A stretch of DNA of 64,000 nucleotides, from contig NZ_BPQO01000016.1 of assembly GCF_022179285.1 (NCBI RefSeq), positions 62,001 through 126,000 on the forward strand. Direction: 5' to 3'. A program made the translations under genes and the position numbers. Under the pieces are notes generated by a model, which saw only the letters and a list, made by a program, of their open reading frames with translations, searched no databases and was not told the DNA's origin. The stretch comes from Methylobacterium hispanicum. GTDB lineage: Bacteria > Pseudomonadota > Alphaproteobacteria > Rhizobiales > Beijerinckiaceae. Below, one piece after another: positions 19,201-27,453 of the stretch (positions are counted from its first letter, which is position 1; every line of letters starts with the position of its first letter).

Positions 19201-22200
19201 GGCTGCCATGACCCTCCACCAGCGCGCCGAGGGAGGCGTGCGCCTCGTCCAGCAGGCTGCGCAGTGACTGGATGCGGGCATCGACCGTGCCGGCGATGCG
19301 TGCGCCCTGCTGCTCGACGGCGGCGTCGAGGGCGCTGCGCGCATCCTCCAGCAGCCCCTGCAGACGCTCGGTGCGCCGGTCGAGGCTCTCGCCGAGTTCG
19401 CGCTCGCGGATGTCGAGCAGGCCCGCGATGGCGGCGGGCGCCTCGTCCACGAGGCTGCGCAGGGCGTGGACGCGTTCCTCGATCGCTCCGGCGAAGTGCT
19501 CGCCCTGGCGATCCGTCGCGGCATCGAGGGCCCCGCGCGCCTCCTCGAAGAGGGCGCGCAGGCGCTCGGCGCGCCGGTCGAGACTCTGCCCAAGCTCGCG
19601 CTCGCGGGCATCCAGCAGGCCGGCGATCGCCGCGGGGGCCTCGTCCACGAGGCTCCGCAGGGCATGGATCCGCTCGTCGATCGCCCCGGCGAAGTGCTCG
19701 CCCTGGCGCTCGACGGTGGCGTCGAGGGCGCCGCGCGCCTCCGCGAACAGACCCTGCAGGCGCTCGGCGCGCCGGTCGAGGCTCTGGCTCAACTCGCGCT
19801 CGCGCGTCTCCAGAAGGCCGGCGATGGCGGCGGGCGCCTCCTCCACCAGCGACCGCAATGCCTGGACGCGGCTCTCGACCGTGCCGGCGAGGCGCGTGCC
19901 CTGGTCGGCGAGCGCGCTGTCGAGGGCGCCGCGCGCGTCCTCGAACAGGGCGTGAAGGCGCTCCATGCGCTGCTCCAGGCTCCGGGCGAGCTCGCGCTCG
20001 CGGGTCTCCAGCAGGCCCGCGATGGCGGCGGGTGCCTCCTCCAGCAGGGCGCGCATGGCCTGCATCCGGTCATCGACCGAGCCGAACAGGGTGCGGCTGT
20101 GCTCGCCGACGGTGGTATCGAGGGCGGCGTGCGCCCGCTCGAACAGGGTCTCCAGGTAGCGGGTCCGGGCCTCCATCGACTGGCCGAGCTGCTCGCCGCG
20201 GCCGTCCACCAGGGTTTCCAGGTCGCCCAGGCGCTGCTCGAACAGGGCGGCGAGATCGCGGGTGCGGGCCTCCAGCGCCGCGGCGGCGCCACCCACCGAC
20301 GCCTCGATGGTGGTGACGACCTCGCGGCCGCGGTTGTCGAGAGCCTCGCGCAGCGGTCCGATCTGGCCGTCGAAGCTCTGCGCCACGCTGGCGGCGTGCT
20401 CGCCGAGCAGCCCGCGGATCTGACCGGTGCGGTCGTCGAGCAGGTCGTGCACCGTGCGCACGCCCTCGTCGAGCAGGCTGCTGATATCGGAGGTGCGCGT
20501 CGTGAGCGTCCGCCCGAGGCGGCCCTCGCCGTCCTCCAGCATGCGCTCGGCATCCGCGATGGTCTGCTGCAGGCGGGCGAGCACGCTCTCGCCGCGCTGG
20601 TCGATCAGGCTCGCGAGCGCGGCGCCGCCGCCGTCGAACAGGCGTCCGAGCTCCGTGATGCGGCTGCCGACCGCACCGAACACGGTGCGGCCCTTCTCGT
20701 CGAGCTCGCCCGCCATCGCGGCGACGCGCTCGTCGACGAGGCGCGCGAGCTGCTCGGCGGCGTCGGAGAAGGCCGCACGCACGGCCTCCGTGCGGGCGGC
20801 GAGGTCCGCGTCGGCAGCGCGGGTGCGCTCGTCGACCAGGGCGGCGAGCTCGCGCACCCGCCCCGCCATGGCGGCGTCGGCGCTCTCGGTGCGCTCGGTC
20901 AGCGCCTGCATCAGGCCCGAGACGCGCTCGGCGAGCGCGGCGTCGATGCCGCCGGTACGGCTCTCGATCAGCGCGACCAGCTCGCGGGTGCGGGCCGAGA
21001 GGTTCTCGTCCACCGCGCCCGTGCGGCTCTCGATCAGGCGGATCGCCTCGAAGGCCTGGGCGCCGAAGCGCTCGTCGAGCAGGCGGCCGCGCTCCTCCAG
21101 CGCCGCACCGATCGCCTCCAGGCGACCCAGCACGCCCGTGTCGAAACGGCCGGCCCCCTCCTCGAGCTGACGGGCGAGTTCGGCGGTCTGGCGCTCCAGC
21201 CGGCCCGCGATCTCCTCGGCCCGGGCGGAGAGCATCGCGCCGACCCGGCCGCTGCGCTCCGACACCTCGTCGGCGAGGCTGCCCATGCGTCCGTCGAGGG
21301 TCTGCACGAGGTCGCGCCCGCCCTCCGCCATGATGCGTGCCATCTCGCCGGTGCGCACGATCAGCGCCTCGTTGAGCGCCGTGGCGCGCGCGCCCAGATG
21401 CCCGTCGATGTGGTTGACGAGGTTGGCGAAGGTCTCGCCGATCTCGCCCGAGCGCTTGGCGGTGCGCTCCTCGAGGGCTGCCAGATGCGTGTCGACGGCG
21501 GCCTGGGCGTCGCGGGTCCGCTCGGCGATGCGGTCGGCGAGCGCGGGACCCGCGACGGTGACGATCCGGTCGATCTCGGCGAGCCGGGTGCCGACGGTCT
21601 CGCCGAAGCCCGCGGTGTCGCGGCCGATCCGGTCGGCCAGGATGTCGCCCTTGGCGATGGTCTCCTGCAGGGCGGCGAGGCGGTTGCCCAGCGTCTCCTC
21701 GATCGCCCGCACGCGGCCGTCCGCGGTCTCCGCGAAGGTGGCGCCGCTCTGGCTCAGGGTGTCGGCGATGCGCGCGCCCTGCGTGGCCACCGCCAGCACG
21801 ATGTCGCGCCCGGTCCCCGCGATGCGGTTGTGGGTCTCCTCGGCGTGGCTGGAGAGCAGATCGACCACGCCGCGGCCGTGGTTGCCGAGCGCGGTCTCGA
21901 TCGCCTGGAGGCGGTCGGCCAGCTCGCCGCCGACCTGCTCGGCGGTCCGCGCGAGGGTGCCGGTGGCGGCCTCGGTGCGAGCCGCCATCTCGGCTTCCAG
22001 ACGCTCCATGGCGGCGCGCAGCGCCGCAACGGCGGCGTCGGCCTGGCCGCCGAAGGCCTGGCCGGTGCGGGCCTCGGCCTCGCCGAGCCGGCGCAGGGTG
22101 CCGGTGGCGCGCGCCTCGATCGTGTCGCCGACCTCCTGCGAGATGCCGCGCAGCGCCTCGATGCTGGCGGCGACAGCCGCGGTGAGCTCGGCCGTGCGGG

Positions 22201-24403
22201 CGGCGGTCGCGCCGTGCGCACCCTCCGCGCTGGCCCGCAGCGCCTCGGCGGCGGCGTCCGCGCGGGCGGTGAGCTCGCCCGCGAAGGCGGCGAGCCGCCG
22301 CTCGAAGATCTCGACGACCTCGACGGTGCGGGTCTCCAGCTCGCCCGTCGTGCCGGCGGCGGCACGGCGCAGGGCCTCGCCCGCCTCGGCGCCGCCGCTG
22401 CCGAGCGCCGCCGCCGTCTCGGCGACGTTGCGGCGGATCGCCTCCACGGTCTCGGCGGTGCTGGCGTCGAGCTCGGCCTTGAGCCCCTCGACCGAGCCGC
22501 GCAGCGATCCGACCGCTTCGCCGGCGCCGCTCTCGAACGAGCGGCCGAGATCCGCGAAGGCGGTCTCGAGCGTCCGGGCCGCGTCCTCGGAGCGGGCCGC
22601 CATCAGGTCGCCGGCGCGGGTCCCGGCGGCGTCGAGGCGCGTCTCGAGATCGGCGCCCTGCACCGCGATGGTGGCGTGGAGGCGGGTCGCGACCTCCTCC
22701 ATGCGCCCGGCGATCTCGGCCCCGCGCCCGACGACGATCTCGCCCGCGCGCTCGGCCGAGCCGACGAGATCGTCGCGCAGGGCCTCGGTCCGGGCCGAGA
22801 AGCTCTCGACCACCGCGCCGGCGGCGAGCGCCAGGGCGGCCTGCGCCTCGCGCCCGCGGTTCTCGATGGATTCGGCGACGCCGCTGCCGGCCGCCTCGAT
22901 CGCCCCGCGCAGGGCCGTGCCGCGGGTCTCCAGATCCTGCGTGAAGGCGGCCCCGGTCTCGGCGAAGCGAGCGGTGATCGCGCCGCCCGTGGAGGCGAAA
23001 CGGTCGGCGAGCTCCCCGCCGGTCGCCGCGAAGCGCTCGGTCAACTCGCTGCCTGTGGCGGCGAAGCGATCCGTCAGCTCGCCGCCGCGGGCCAGGAAGG
23101 CGCTTTCCAATGCGCCGGCGGAGCGCTCGAAGCTCTCGCGCACCGCGCTGCCCTGGCGGTCGAGCGCCTCGGCGACTCCGGCGCCGGTCTCGGCCAGCGT
23201 GCGGGCGACGAGGGTCGCATTCTCGGACAGCCGCTCGCTCACGCCGCTGCCCGCGGCCTCGAAGGCCTGCGTGACCGCGTTCGCGCGGGTCTCGAAGGTG
23301 CGGGTCAGGCTCTCGCCGACCTCGCCGAGGCTGCCGCGCACGCCGTCGCTCGTGGCGACCAAGCGCTCGATCAGGTCGTCACCCCGGCCCGTCATGGCGC
23401 CGACGACGCGCTCGCCCGCCTCGCCGAGCGAGGCGGTGATCGCGTGGCCGCGCGCGTCGAGCGCCTCGGTAACGCGCTCGCCGGCACCCGTCATCGCCGC
23501 GACGATGCGCTCGGAGGCGCCCTCGAGTTCCTGGCTGAGGCTCTGATGCGAGCCCGTGATGGCACCACGCACCCGCTCCGCGTTGGCGACGATCGCCTCG
23601 CGCTGGGCGACCAGCTCGTCCACGAGCGCGCGAATACGGATCTCGTTGTCGGAATATGCGCGCTCCAGCGTGGCGATCTCGCCGCGCACCAGGGTTTCCA
23701 GTTCGCCCGCACGGGCGAGCGCGCGCTCGACGCCGTCGCCGACCGCGGCGACCTCGCGGCGGACCGTCTGCGACATGGTCAGCACGGCGTCGGTGGAGAA
23801 GCTCTCGGGTTCGGCCAAGCGGACCGCCACCTCGCCGACCGCGCGGGCGACGAGGCGCATCTCCTGGGCGCGCACCGCCAGCATCGCGGCGATGAGGAAG
23901 AGGAAGACCGGCCCGGCGAGCGCCGCGGCTCCCACCGTGGCCTGGAGGGGCGTGAGGTTGGCCAGGAAGCCCTTCAGCTCGCCGCCCGACTGGATCCAGG
24001 CGATCAGCAGGAGGCCGTTCAGCCAGAGCGCAGCGCCGACCGCCGCGAACAGGTAGGGCTTGCGCGAGGGCCGGACCCGCAGGGTCTGCTGCAGGATGCC
24101 GATGTTGCGCCGGTCGTCGTTGGCGACCAGCGAGCGGTCGGGCGGCAACAGGCCGCCCTCGCGGCGGGCGCGCTCGCGGCCGGGCGGCGGCAGGTCGGAG
24201 GGGAGGGGCTGGTCGAGGTCGAGGCGCGGCGGCATCTGCCGGCCGGCCGGGTCCATCAGCGGCTCGGCGTCACCGATGTCCGGCAGGCGCGGCTCGGCCC
24301 GCTGGTCAATCCCGGGGGGCGTCAGGGCGTCGAGGTTCAGCGCCTGCTCGATCGCAGAGAGCGCCGCCTCGGCCGGATCCTTCAGCTTCTTGTCCGTCGC
24401 CAT
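16265..24403 (-). CDS. Giant membrane-anchored coiled-coil protein resembling growth pole ring protein GPR (apolipoprotein-like repeats)
   Basis: A 2712-residue protein. Residues 1-110 are charged and proline-rich. Two membrane helices follow at about 117-137 and 155-177, and about 2,300 residues of nearly uninterrupted amphipathic helix fill most of the rest. An Ala/Pro-rich linker (about 2478-2570) precedes a conserved-looking C-terminal module (about 2600-2712: LESISNDIARTIEHRTAVDL, NLFDPRIYTAQGR, DAYLTSETGKVYTLL). The helical region is built from 11-residue units as in apolipoproteins, with six near-identical 66-residue repeats at about 1430-1850. This matches the Agrobacterium GPR protein (about 2,100 residues, two N-terminal membrane segments, apolipoprotein-like body), which forms a ring at the growing pole and organises polar wall synthesis. 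The orthology is inferred from architecture and lineage. Codon use and GC match the neighbours. It diverges from the Hpt gene across 276 bp. Confidence 0.75.
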   Translation of the reverse strand: MATDKKLKDPAEAALSAIEQALNLDALTPPGIDQRAEPRLPDIGDAEPLMDPAGRQMPPRLDLDQPLPSDLPPPGRERARREGGLLPPDRSLVANDDRRNIGILQQTLRVRPSRKPYLFAAVGAALWLNGLLLIAWIQSGGELKGFLANLTPLQATVGAAALAGPVFLFLIAAMLAVRAQEMRLVARAVGEVAVRLAEPESFSTDAVLTMSQTVRREVAAVGDGVERALARAGELETLVRGEIATLERAYSDNEIRIRALVDELVAQREAIVANAERVRGAITGSHQSLSQELEGASERIVAAMTGAGERVTEALDARGHAITASLGEAGERVVGAMTGRGDDLIERLVATSDGVRGSLGEVGESLTRTFETRANAVTQAFEAAGSGVSERLSENATLVARTLAETGAGVAEALDRQGSAVRESFERSAGALESAFLARGGELTDRFAATGSELTERFAATGGELADRFASTGGAITARFAETGAAFTQDLETRGTALRGAIEAAGSGVAESIENRGREAQAALALAAGAVVESFSARTEALRDDLVGSAERAGEIVVGRGAEIAGRMEEVATRLHATIAVQGADLETRLDAAGTRAGDLMAARSEDAARTLETAFADLGRSFESGAGEAVGSLRGSVEGLKAELDASTAETVEAIRRNVAETAAALGSGGAEAGEALRRAAAGTTGELETRTVEVVEIFERRLAAFAGELTARADAAAEALRASAEGAHGATAARTAELTAAVAASIEALRGISQEVGDTIEARATGTLRRLGEAEARTGQAFGGQADAAVAALRAAMERLEAEMAARTEAATGTLARTAEQVGGELADRLQAIETALGNHGRGVVDLLSSHAEETHNRIAGTGRDIVLAVATQGARIADTLSQSGATFAETADGRVRAIEETLGNRLAALQETIAKGDILADRIGRDTAGFGETVGTRLAEIDRIVTVAGPALADRIAERTRDAQAAVDTHLAALEERTAKRSGEIGETFANLVNHIDGHLGARATALNEALIVRTGEMARIMAEGGRDLVQTLDGRMGSLADEVSERSGRVGAMLSARAEEIAGRLERQTAELARQLEEGAGRFDTGVLGRLEAIGAALEERGRLLDERFGAQAFEAIRLIESRTGAVDENLSARTRELVALIESRTGGIDAALAERVSGLMQALTERTESADAAMAGRVRELAALVDERTRAADADLAARTEAVRAAFSDAAEQLARLVDERVAAMAGELDEKGRTVFGAVGSRITELGRLFDGGGAALASLIDQRGESVLARLQQTIADAERMLEDGEGRLGRTLTTRTSDISSLLDEGVRTVHDLLDDRTGQIRGLLGEHAASVAQSFDGQIGPLREALDNRGREVVTTIEASVGGAAAALEARTRDLAALFEQRLGDLETLVDGRGEQLGQSMEARTRYLETLFERAHAALDTTVGEHSRTLFGSVDDRMQAMRALLEEAPAAIAGLLETRERELARSLEQRMERLHALFEDARGALDSALADQGTRLAGTVESRVQALRSLVEEAPAAIAGLLETRERELSQSLDRRAERLQGLFAEARGALDATVERQGEHFAGAIDERIHALRSLVDEAPAAIAGLLDARERELGQSLDRRAERLRALFEEARGALDAATDRQGEHFAGAIEERVHALRSLVDEAPAAIAGLLDIRERELGESLDRRTERLQGLLEDARSALDAAVEQQGARIAGTVDARIQSLRSLLDEAHASLGALVEGHGSRLTGAVDTRVQTLRAVLEEAPAAIAGLMESRERQMVQSLEARTDRLSGLFDQARAALDTAAQDHGDRLAAEIEGRIGALRGLLLEAPAAIAGLVEAQERQAAASVEERTRSLRALFEEAHAGLNAIVEGRGRALAETVDARVDALRTLFEEARGTIEGLLDGRALNLADAVETRVRALTEAFDARLNDLDTLVEGRTEALVRHVDERGTALTEAVDARSEAFTSRIDSRMKLFATLVAARGDALATAFDDRHDAFASLVDERMASLVAALDERAQRHADLAEAHTAALAAALDERNAAVAKLMDERAGQMSMGFERRADALGKLVDARGEALSRRLAESAESLVRAIEEKGGALITSVDERGGAVESAMGHHVERLRATIDGPVLQLADALGERGAAIERALAESGAPLIEALQARTEALAAQSRESARLLREAVEDGAARAIENLGQTNERLRRDLGGVLVRIDSANEALRDLLGNAGENLGAIEQGLAGRIAQIQEALAEVARQTGQAGDGVAAQVSALQAVAEGALREAAGLAEALDGRGRALGAITRGHVADLDRSAGALVAIEERLAAALHGREGAVEAALAGMEERSEVLEARTRAFADGIERSLTSAEERARTVGESLARSAQAAGDAVTEAFAGLGTGAGAEGEKTAQAVRAALDAAARDIRAGFEAAQGRFGESLTALREMAAQIRGELEETRADLAKGVLELPRETQDAAGEMRRVVSDQIKALNELSALVAKSSRAVDAAQPAARPAVPVAEPRREAEAAARPQPAPRPAASLPAATAPAPATAPAQAAAPRTGANAAAGRPATAAATRPATVKPAGRPAAGDKSGWLSDLLTRASLDEDEPAARAPVAAGEPNRTLESISNDIARTIEHRTAVDLWERYRRGEPNLFDPRIYTAQGRQTFADVQRRYRSDAEFRRTVDRYVGEFERLLGDVMKNDPDTRRADAYLTSETGKVYTLLAHASGRFEGA
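18850..20110 (-). repeat. Six 198-bp (66-residue) in-frame repeats within the giant gene
   Basis: The encoded motif APAAIAGL followed by an RERE-type heptad recurs six times, near DNA positions 20035, 19838, 19640, 19440, 19145 and 18945. The spacing is 198 bp except for one 297-bp interval, which equals 66 + 33 residues. Each unit is six 11-residue segments. The neighbouring helical region shows looser 33-residue periodicity. These are coding repeats in a helical rod and are not mobile elements. Confidence 0.85.
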
Positions 24404-24679
24404 GCAACGCGCCCCGTTACGCCTCGCGCCTGCGGCCAGCGGAAATCCGGCCTCCGGGCGCGATTACCCGTTTACCAATGAAGTCTAGACGGCGCGGCAG
24501 GGCCCGGATACCCGAGCCTCCCGGCCGCCCCCCGAAAACCTTAACGGAATGGTTACCACGCCGCATCGGCGCCCTGTCCGCCCCGCTAACCGCATGATGC
24601 CTCAAGGCATCGCCCGGCGCGACCGAGCGGCCACCGCGACTGTGGATAGCGGGCGCCGGCCGGAGACGAGGAGATCGCG

Positions 24680-25012
24680 ATGACCGGCCCGAGACCCGAG
24701 CCCCGCATCGACCGGGCGCATCTCGCGGAGCAGACGGGCGGGGACGCGGACCTCGCCGCCGAGATCCTCGGCCTCTTCGCCGGCCAGTGCGACCGGCTGC
24801 TGCCGATGATCGCCGACACAGCGGCCGACCGGAGCGCGCGCGCCGACGCCGCCCACACGCTCAAGGGTTCGGCGGCCGGCGTCGGGGCGGGGGAGGTCCA
24901 CGCGCTCTGCGAGGCGGCCGAAGCCGCTTTGCGCGCCGGCTCGGAGCCCGGGGCGGCGGCATTGCGGGAGGCGGTGGCCCGCGCCCTCGCCGAGATCGCG
25001 GACGCGGCGTGA
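24680..25012 (+). CDS. Hpt domain phosphotransfer protein
   Basis: A 110-residue four-helix Hpt protein. The phosphorylatable histidine lies in AHTLKGSAAGVGA at about residue 59, with the expected Lys and Gly after it. It would relay phosphoryl groups between a hybrid kinase receiver and a response regulator. The hybrid kinase at 2.7-5.8 kb and the lone receiver at 48.1-48.5 kb are conceivable partners, but nothing in the sequence links them. A GAGGAG-like ribosome site precedes the ATG. It diverges from the giant gene. Confidence 0.85.
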   Translation: MTGPRPEPRIDRAHLAEQTGGDADLAAEILGLFAGQCDRLLPMIADTAADRSARADAAHTLKGSAAGVGAGEVHALCEAAEAALRAGSEPGAAALREAVARALAEIADAA

Positions 25013-25179
25013 GGGCGCAGGCATTCGTGAGGCGGCGCGGCATCCGGCACACTATCTGCCTGGCTGCACCCCGCGCGCGCTTGCATTCCGCGGTCCCTGC
25101 CGCCAAGCAGGCGCGCCGCCGTGCGACGGACCCTGGCGACAGACATCGGCGAAACGCCTGACGACCCCCGGAGCCTGAG

Positions 25180-25500
25180 ATGCCCAAGATCACCTACATC
25201 GACGCCGCCGGTACGGCCCGGACCGTCGAGGGCAGCGTCGGTGCGACCGTGATGGAGACGGCGCTGCGCAACAACGTGCCGGGCATCGATGCCGAGTGTG
25301 GCGGCGCCTGCGCCTGCGCCACCTGCCACGTCTACGTCGCGGACGACTGGGCCGAGCGGGTCGGCCCCGCCGAGGACATGGAGCAGGACATGCTCGACTT
25401 CGCCTCCGACGTGCGGGCGACCTCGCGCCTCTCCTGCCAGATCAAGATCGCGCCGGAGTTCGACGGGCTCACTGTGCACACGCCGGCCCGCCAGGGCTGA
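25180..25500 (+). CDS. fdxB: Adrenodoxin-type 2Fe-2S ferredoxin
   Basis: The 106-residue electron carrier has the ISC-ferredoxin cysteine pattern: ECGGACACATCHVY gives C-x5-C-x2-C (plus one extra Cys within the loop), and the fourth ligand lies in SRLSCQIK. DDWAERVGPAEDMEQDMLDF is the acidic partner-docking helix typical of adrenodoxin-like proteins. In alphaproteobacteria these donate electrons to cytochrome P450s or to Fe-S assembly. No isc genes are adjacent. The symbol fdxB is a usual name for this class and is not proven here. Confidence 0.85.
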   Translation: MPKITYIDAAGTARTVEGSVGATVMETALRNNVPGIDAECGGACACATCHVYVADDWAERVGPAEDMEQDMLDFASDVRATSRLSCQIKIAPEFDGLTVHTPARQG

Positions 25501-25506
25501 GAGCCT

Positions 25507-25572
25507 CTCACGGAACTCCCTCTGTACCGTCGCGTGCAGAGGGAGGGCTCCCTGTATCGGGAGTTTCGTGAG
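25507..25572. terminator. Overlapping alternative hairpins between convergent genes
   Basis: Two mutually exclusive inverted repeats share the segment CTCCC. One pairs 25516-25524 with 25537-25545 (9 bp, perfect). The other pairs 25507-25520 with 25559-25572 (13 of 14 matching). The site lies between the convergent ferredoxin and VWA genes, so a bidirectional terminator is the simplest reading. Confidence 0.5.
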
Positions 25573-25591
25573 GTGCTCTCAGGCGGCAGGC

Positions 25592-26767
25592 CTATCGCAG
25601 CAGCGACCGTGTCGCGCGGTCGATCCCGTCGGGCGTCAGCGGGAACATCCGGCCGCCGAGCAAGCGCTGCATCATGCCGATCGATTGCGTGTAGGCCCAG
25701 TGGCCTTCCGCCACCGGATTAAGCCACGCCGCCTTCGGGAAGTGGTCGAGAAGGCGCTGCATCCAGGCCGCGCCCGGCTCCTCGTTCCAGTGCTCGACCG
25801 AGCCGCCCGCCATCGCGATCTCGTAGGGGCTCATCGAGGCGTCGCCGACGAAGACGAGGCGGTAGTCCGGGCCGTAGGTACGGATCACGTCGAGGAGCGG
25901 CGTGCGGTCGTCGTGGCGCCGCGCGTTCTCGGTCCAGACCGCCTCGTAGGGGCAGTTGTGGAAGTAGTAGTGCGCGAGGTGCTTGAACTCGGAGCGCGCC
26001 GCCGAGAACAGCGTCTCGGCGAGCTCGATGTGCCAGTCCATCGAGCCGCCGACATCGAGGAAGAGCAGCACCTTCACGGCGTTGCGCCGCTCCGGACGCA
26101 GCTTCACGTCGAGATAGCCCTGGCGGGCGCTCGCGCGGATCGTGCCGTCGAGGTCGAGTTCCTCGGCGGCACCCGTGCGGGCGAAGCGGCGCAGGCGGCG
26201 TAGCGCGACGCGGACGTTGCGGGCCCCGAGTTCCACGGTGTCGTCGAGATCGCGGAAGTCGCGCCTGTCCCAGACCTTGACCGCGCGGAAGTTGCGGTTG
26301 CCGTCCTGGCCGATGCGCACCCCTTCCGGGTTGTAGCCGTAGGCGCCGAAGGGCGAGGTACCGCCCGTGCCGATCCATTTCGAGCCGCCCTGGTGACGCC
26401 CCTTCTGCTCGGCGAGGCGCTCTTTCAGGGTCTCGAACAGCTTGTCCCAGCCGAGCGCCCGGATCTCGGCCTTCTCGGCCTCGGTGAGGTGTTTCTCGAC
26501 GAGCTTGCGCAGCCATTCCTCGGGGATGGCGCTCGGCGCGACCGTCTCGCCGACGCTCTCGAGGCCCCGGAACACCTGTCCGAAGACCCGGTCGAAGCGG
26601 TCGAGATGGCCCTCGTCCTTCACGAGCGCCGTACGGGCCAGGAAGTAGAACTCCTCCACCCGCTTCGCGGCGAGGTCGCGGTCGAGGGCATCGAGGAGGG
26701 TCAGGTACTCGCGCAGGGTGACGGGCACCTTCGCGTCGCGGAGCGCGGTGAAGAACTGCAGCAGCAT
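25592..26767 (-). CDS. CoxE-like VWA domain protein
   Basis: The 391-residue protein begins LLQFFTALRDAKVPVTLREY, the start typical of the CoxE/DUF-type VWA proteins that accompany MoxR ATPases. The C-terminal von Willebrand A domain contains VKVLLFLDVGGSMDWHIELA, where the usual MIDAS DxSxS reads DVGGS, so the first serine is replaced by glycine. The motif FVGDASMSPYEI follows. Such pairs act as chaperone-like metal insertion or complex maturation systems. The expected partner ATPase is at 31.9 kb, separated by five other genes. Confidence 0.82.
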   Translation of the reverse strand: MLLQFFTALRDAKVPVTLREYLTLLDALDRDLAAKRVEEFYFLARTALVKDEGHLDRFDRVFGQVFRGLESVGETVAPSAIPEEWLRKLVEKHLTEAEKAEIRALGWDKLFETLKERLAEQKGRHQGGSKWIGTGGTSPFGAYGYNPEGVRIGQDGNRNFRAVKVWDRRDFRDLDDTVELGARNVRVALRRLRRFARTGAAEELDLDGTIRASARQGYLDVKLRPERRNAVKVLLFLDVGGSMDWHIELAETLFSAARSEFKHLAHYYFHNCPYEAVWTENARRHDDRTPLLDVIRTYGPDYRLVFVGDASMSPYEIAMAGGSVEHWNEEPGAAWMQRLLDHFPKAAWLNPVAEGHWAYTQSIGMMQRLLGGRMFPLTPDGIDRATRSLLR

Positions 26768-26987
26768 GGGCCGATAACGCGCGGGCCGGGCGTCCGGGTC
26801 AAGCGCCGCCCACGCGGCGTCGGCCCGCGTCGGGGCCCGACTCCCGACCTCGTTTCCTGTGCATAGGCGCGATGACCTGTTGATAGCCCTCTATCGGCGC
26901 CGCAGCAGGTCACGAAAGCTGATGCGGGCATCACCACATTCGGTCGCGCGCTTTCTCGCGAGATACGGCTCCTGCGGAGGATCGGCG

Positions 26988-27401
26988 ATGTCTGTTGTCC
27001 TGCGCGACATGCGCGACTTCAAGCGGTTCCTGGGGCGGTCGGGCGCGGTGATCGAGATCGTGCGCAACACCTTCATCGAGCGCCAGCCGGCGGCGACCCG
27101 GGAGGCCTACCGGGACAAGGGCATGCTGGCCCCACGCCATCTCCACTCAATGACCCGCAAGGCCGCGATCTTCCGGCTGGAGGGATATCCGGGCACGGTC
27201 TGGCTCTATTGGGATAAGGGCGCCCGCGGCTGGCGCTTCGAGGGCGACACGGTGACGGTTCCGCTGGACACCGGCCTCGGGCCGCCGGACGCGGTGACCT
27301 ACCGCTGCCGCTTCGCGGACGGGGTCGAACCGGAGGAGCGGGCCGGGAAGACGGAGCGGCGCCGCGTGCCGACGGACCTGTTCGAGGCGGCCCCGGCCTG
27401 A
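26988..27401 (+). CDS. Conserved-looking hypothetical protein
   Basis: A 137-residue protein that I do not recognise. It begins SVVLRDMRDFKRFLGRSGAV and has no signal peptide or membrane helix. Its middle contains a strand-rich stretch (VWLYWDKGARGWRFEGDTVT) and its tail is charged. The ATG at 26988 follows a GGAGGA ribosome site by 6 bp, which fixes the start although the frame is open to 26859. It diverges from the VWA gene and converges with the antiporter gene. Composition matches the neighbours. Confidence 0.65.
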   Translation: MSVVLRDMRDFKRFLGRSGAVIEIVRNTFIERQPAATREAYRDKGMLAPRHLHSMTRKAAIFRLEGYPGTVWLYWDKGARGWRFEGDTVTVPLDTGLGPPDAVTYRCRFADGVEPEERAGKTERRRVPTDLFEAAPA

Positions 27402-27420
27402 GGCGCGCGACACGCTCCCT

Positions 27421-27441
27421 TCCCCTCTGCGGGGGAGGGGA
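27421..27441. repeat. REP-like palindrome (copy 1)
   Basis: The core CTCTGCGGGGGAGGG lies in a palindrome between two convergent genes. Related palindromes occur at 39498-39525, 39635-39660, 41925-41947 and 45773-45795. Here it may also act as a terminator. Confidence 0.65.
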
Positions 27442-27453
27442 AGCGGCCGCCGC

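Noticed and set aside
18850..20110. CRISPR array or mobile repeat
   Set aside because: The 198-bp repeats are in frame, diverged at synonymous positions, and encode helical protein segments.
16292..24481. Very long open frames on the plus strand opposite the giant gene (about 991 and 1671 codons)
   Set aside because: They mirror the codon bias of the minus-strand gene. Their translations are Arg/Gly/Ala-rich without domains, whereas the minus strand has membrane helices, periodic repeats and a conserved-looking C-terminus.
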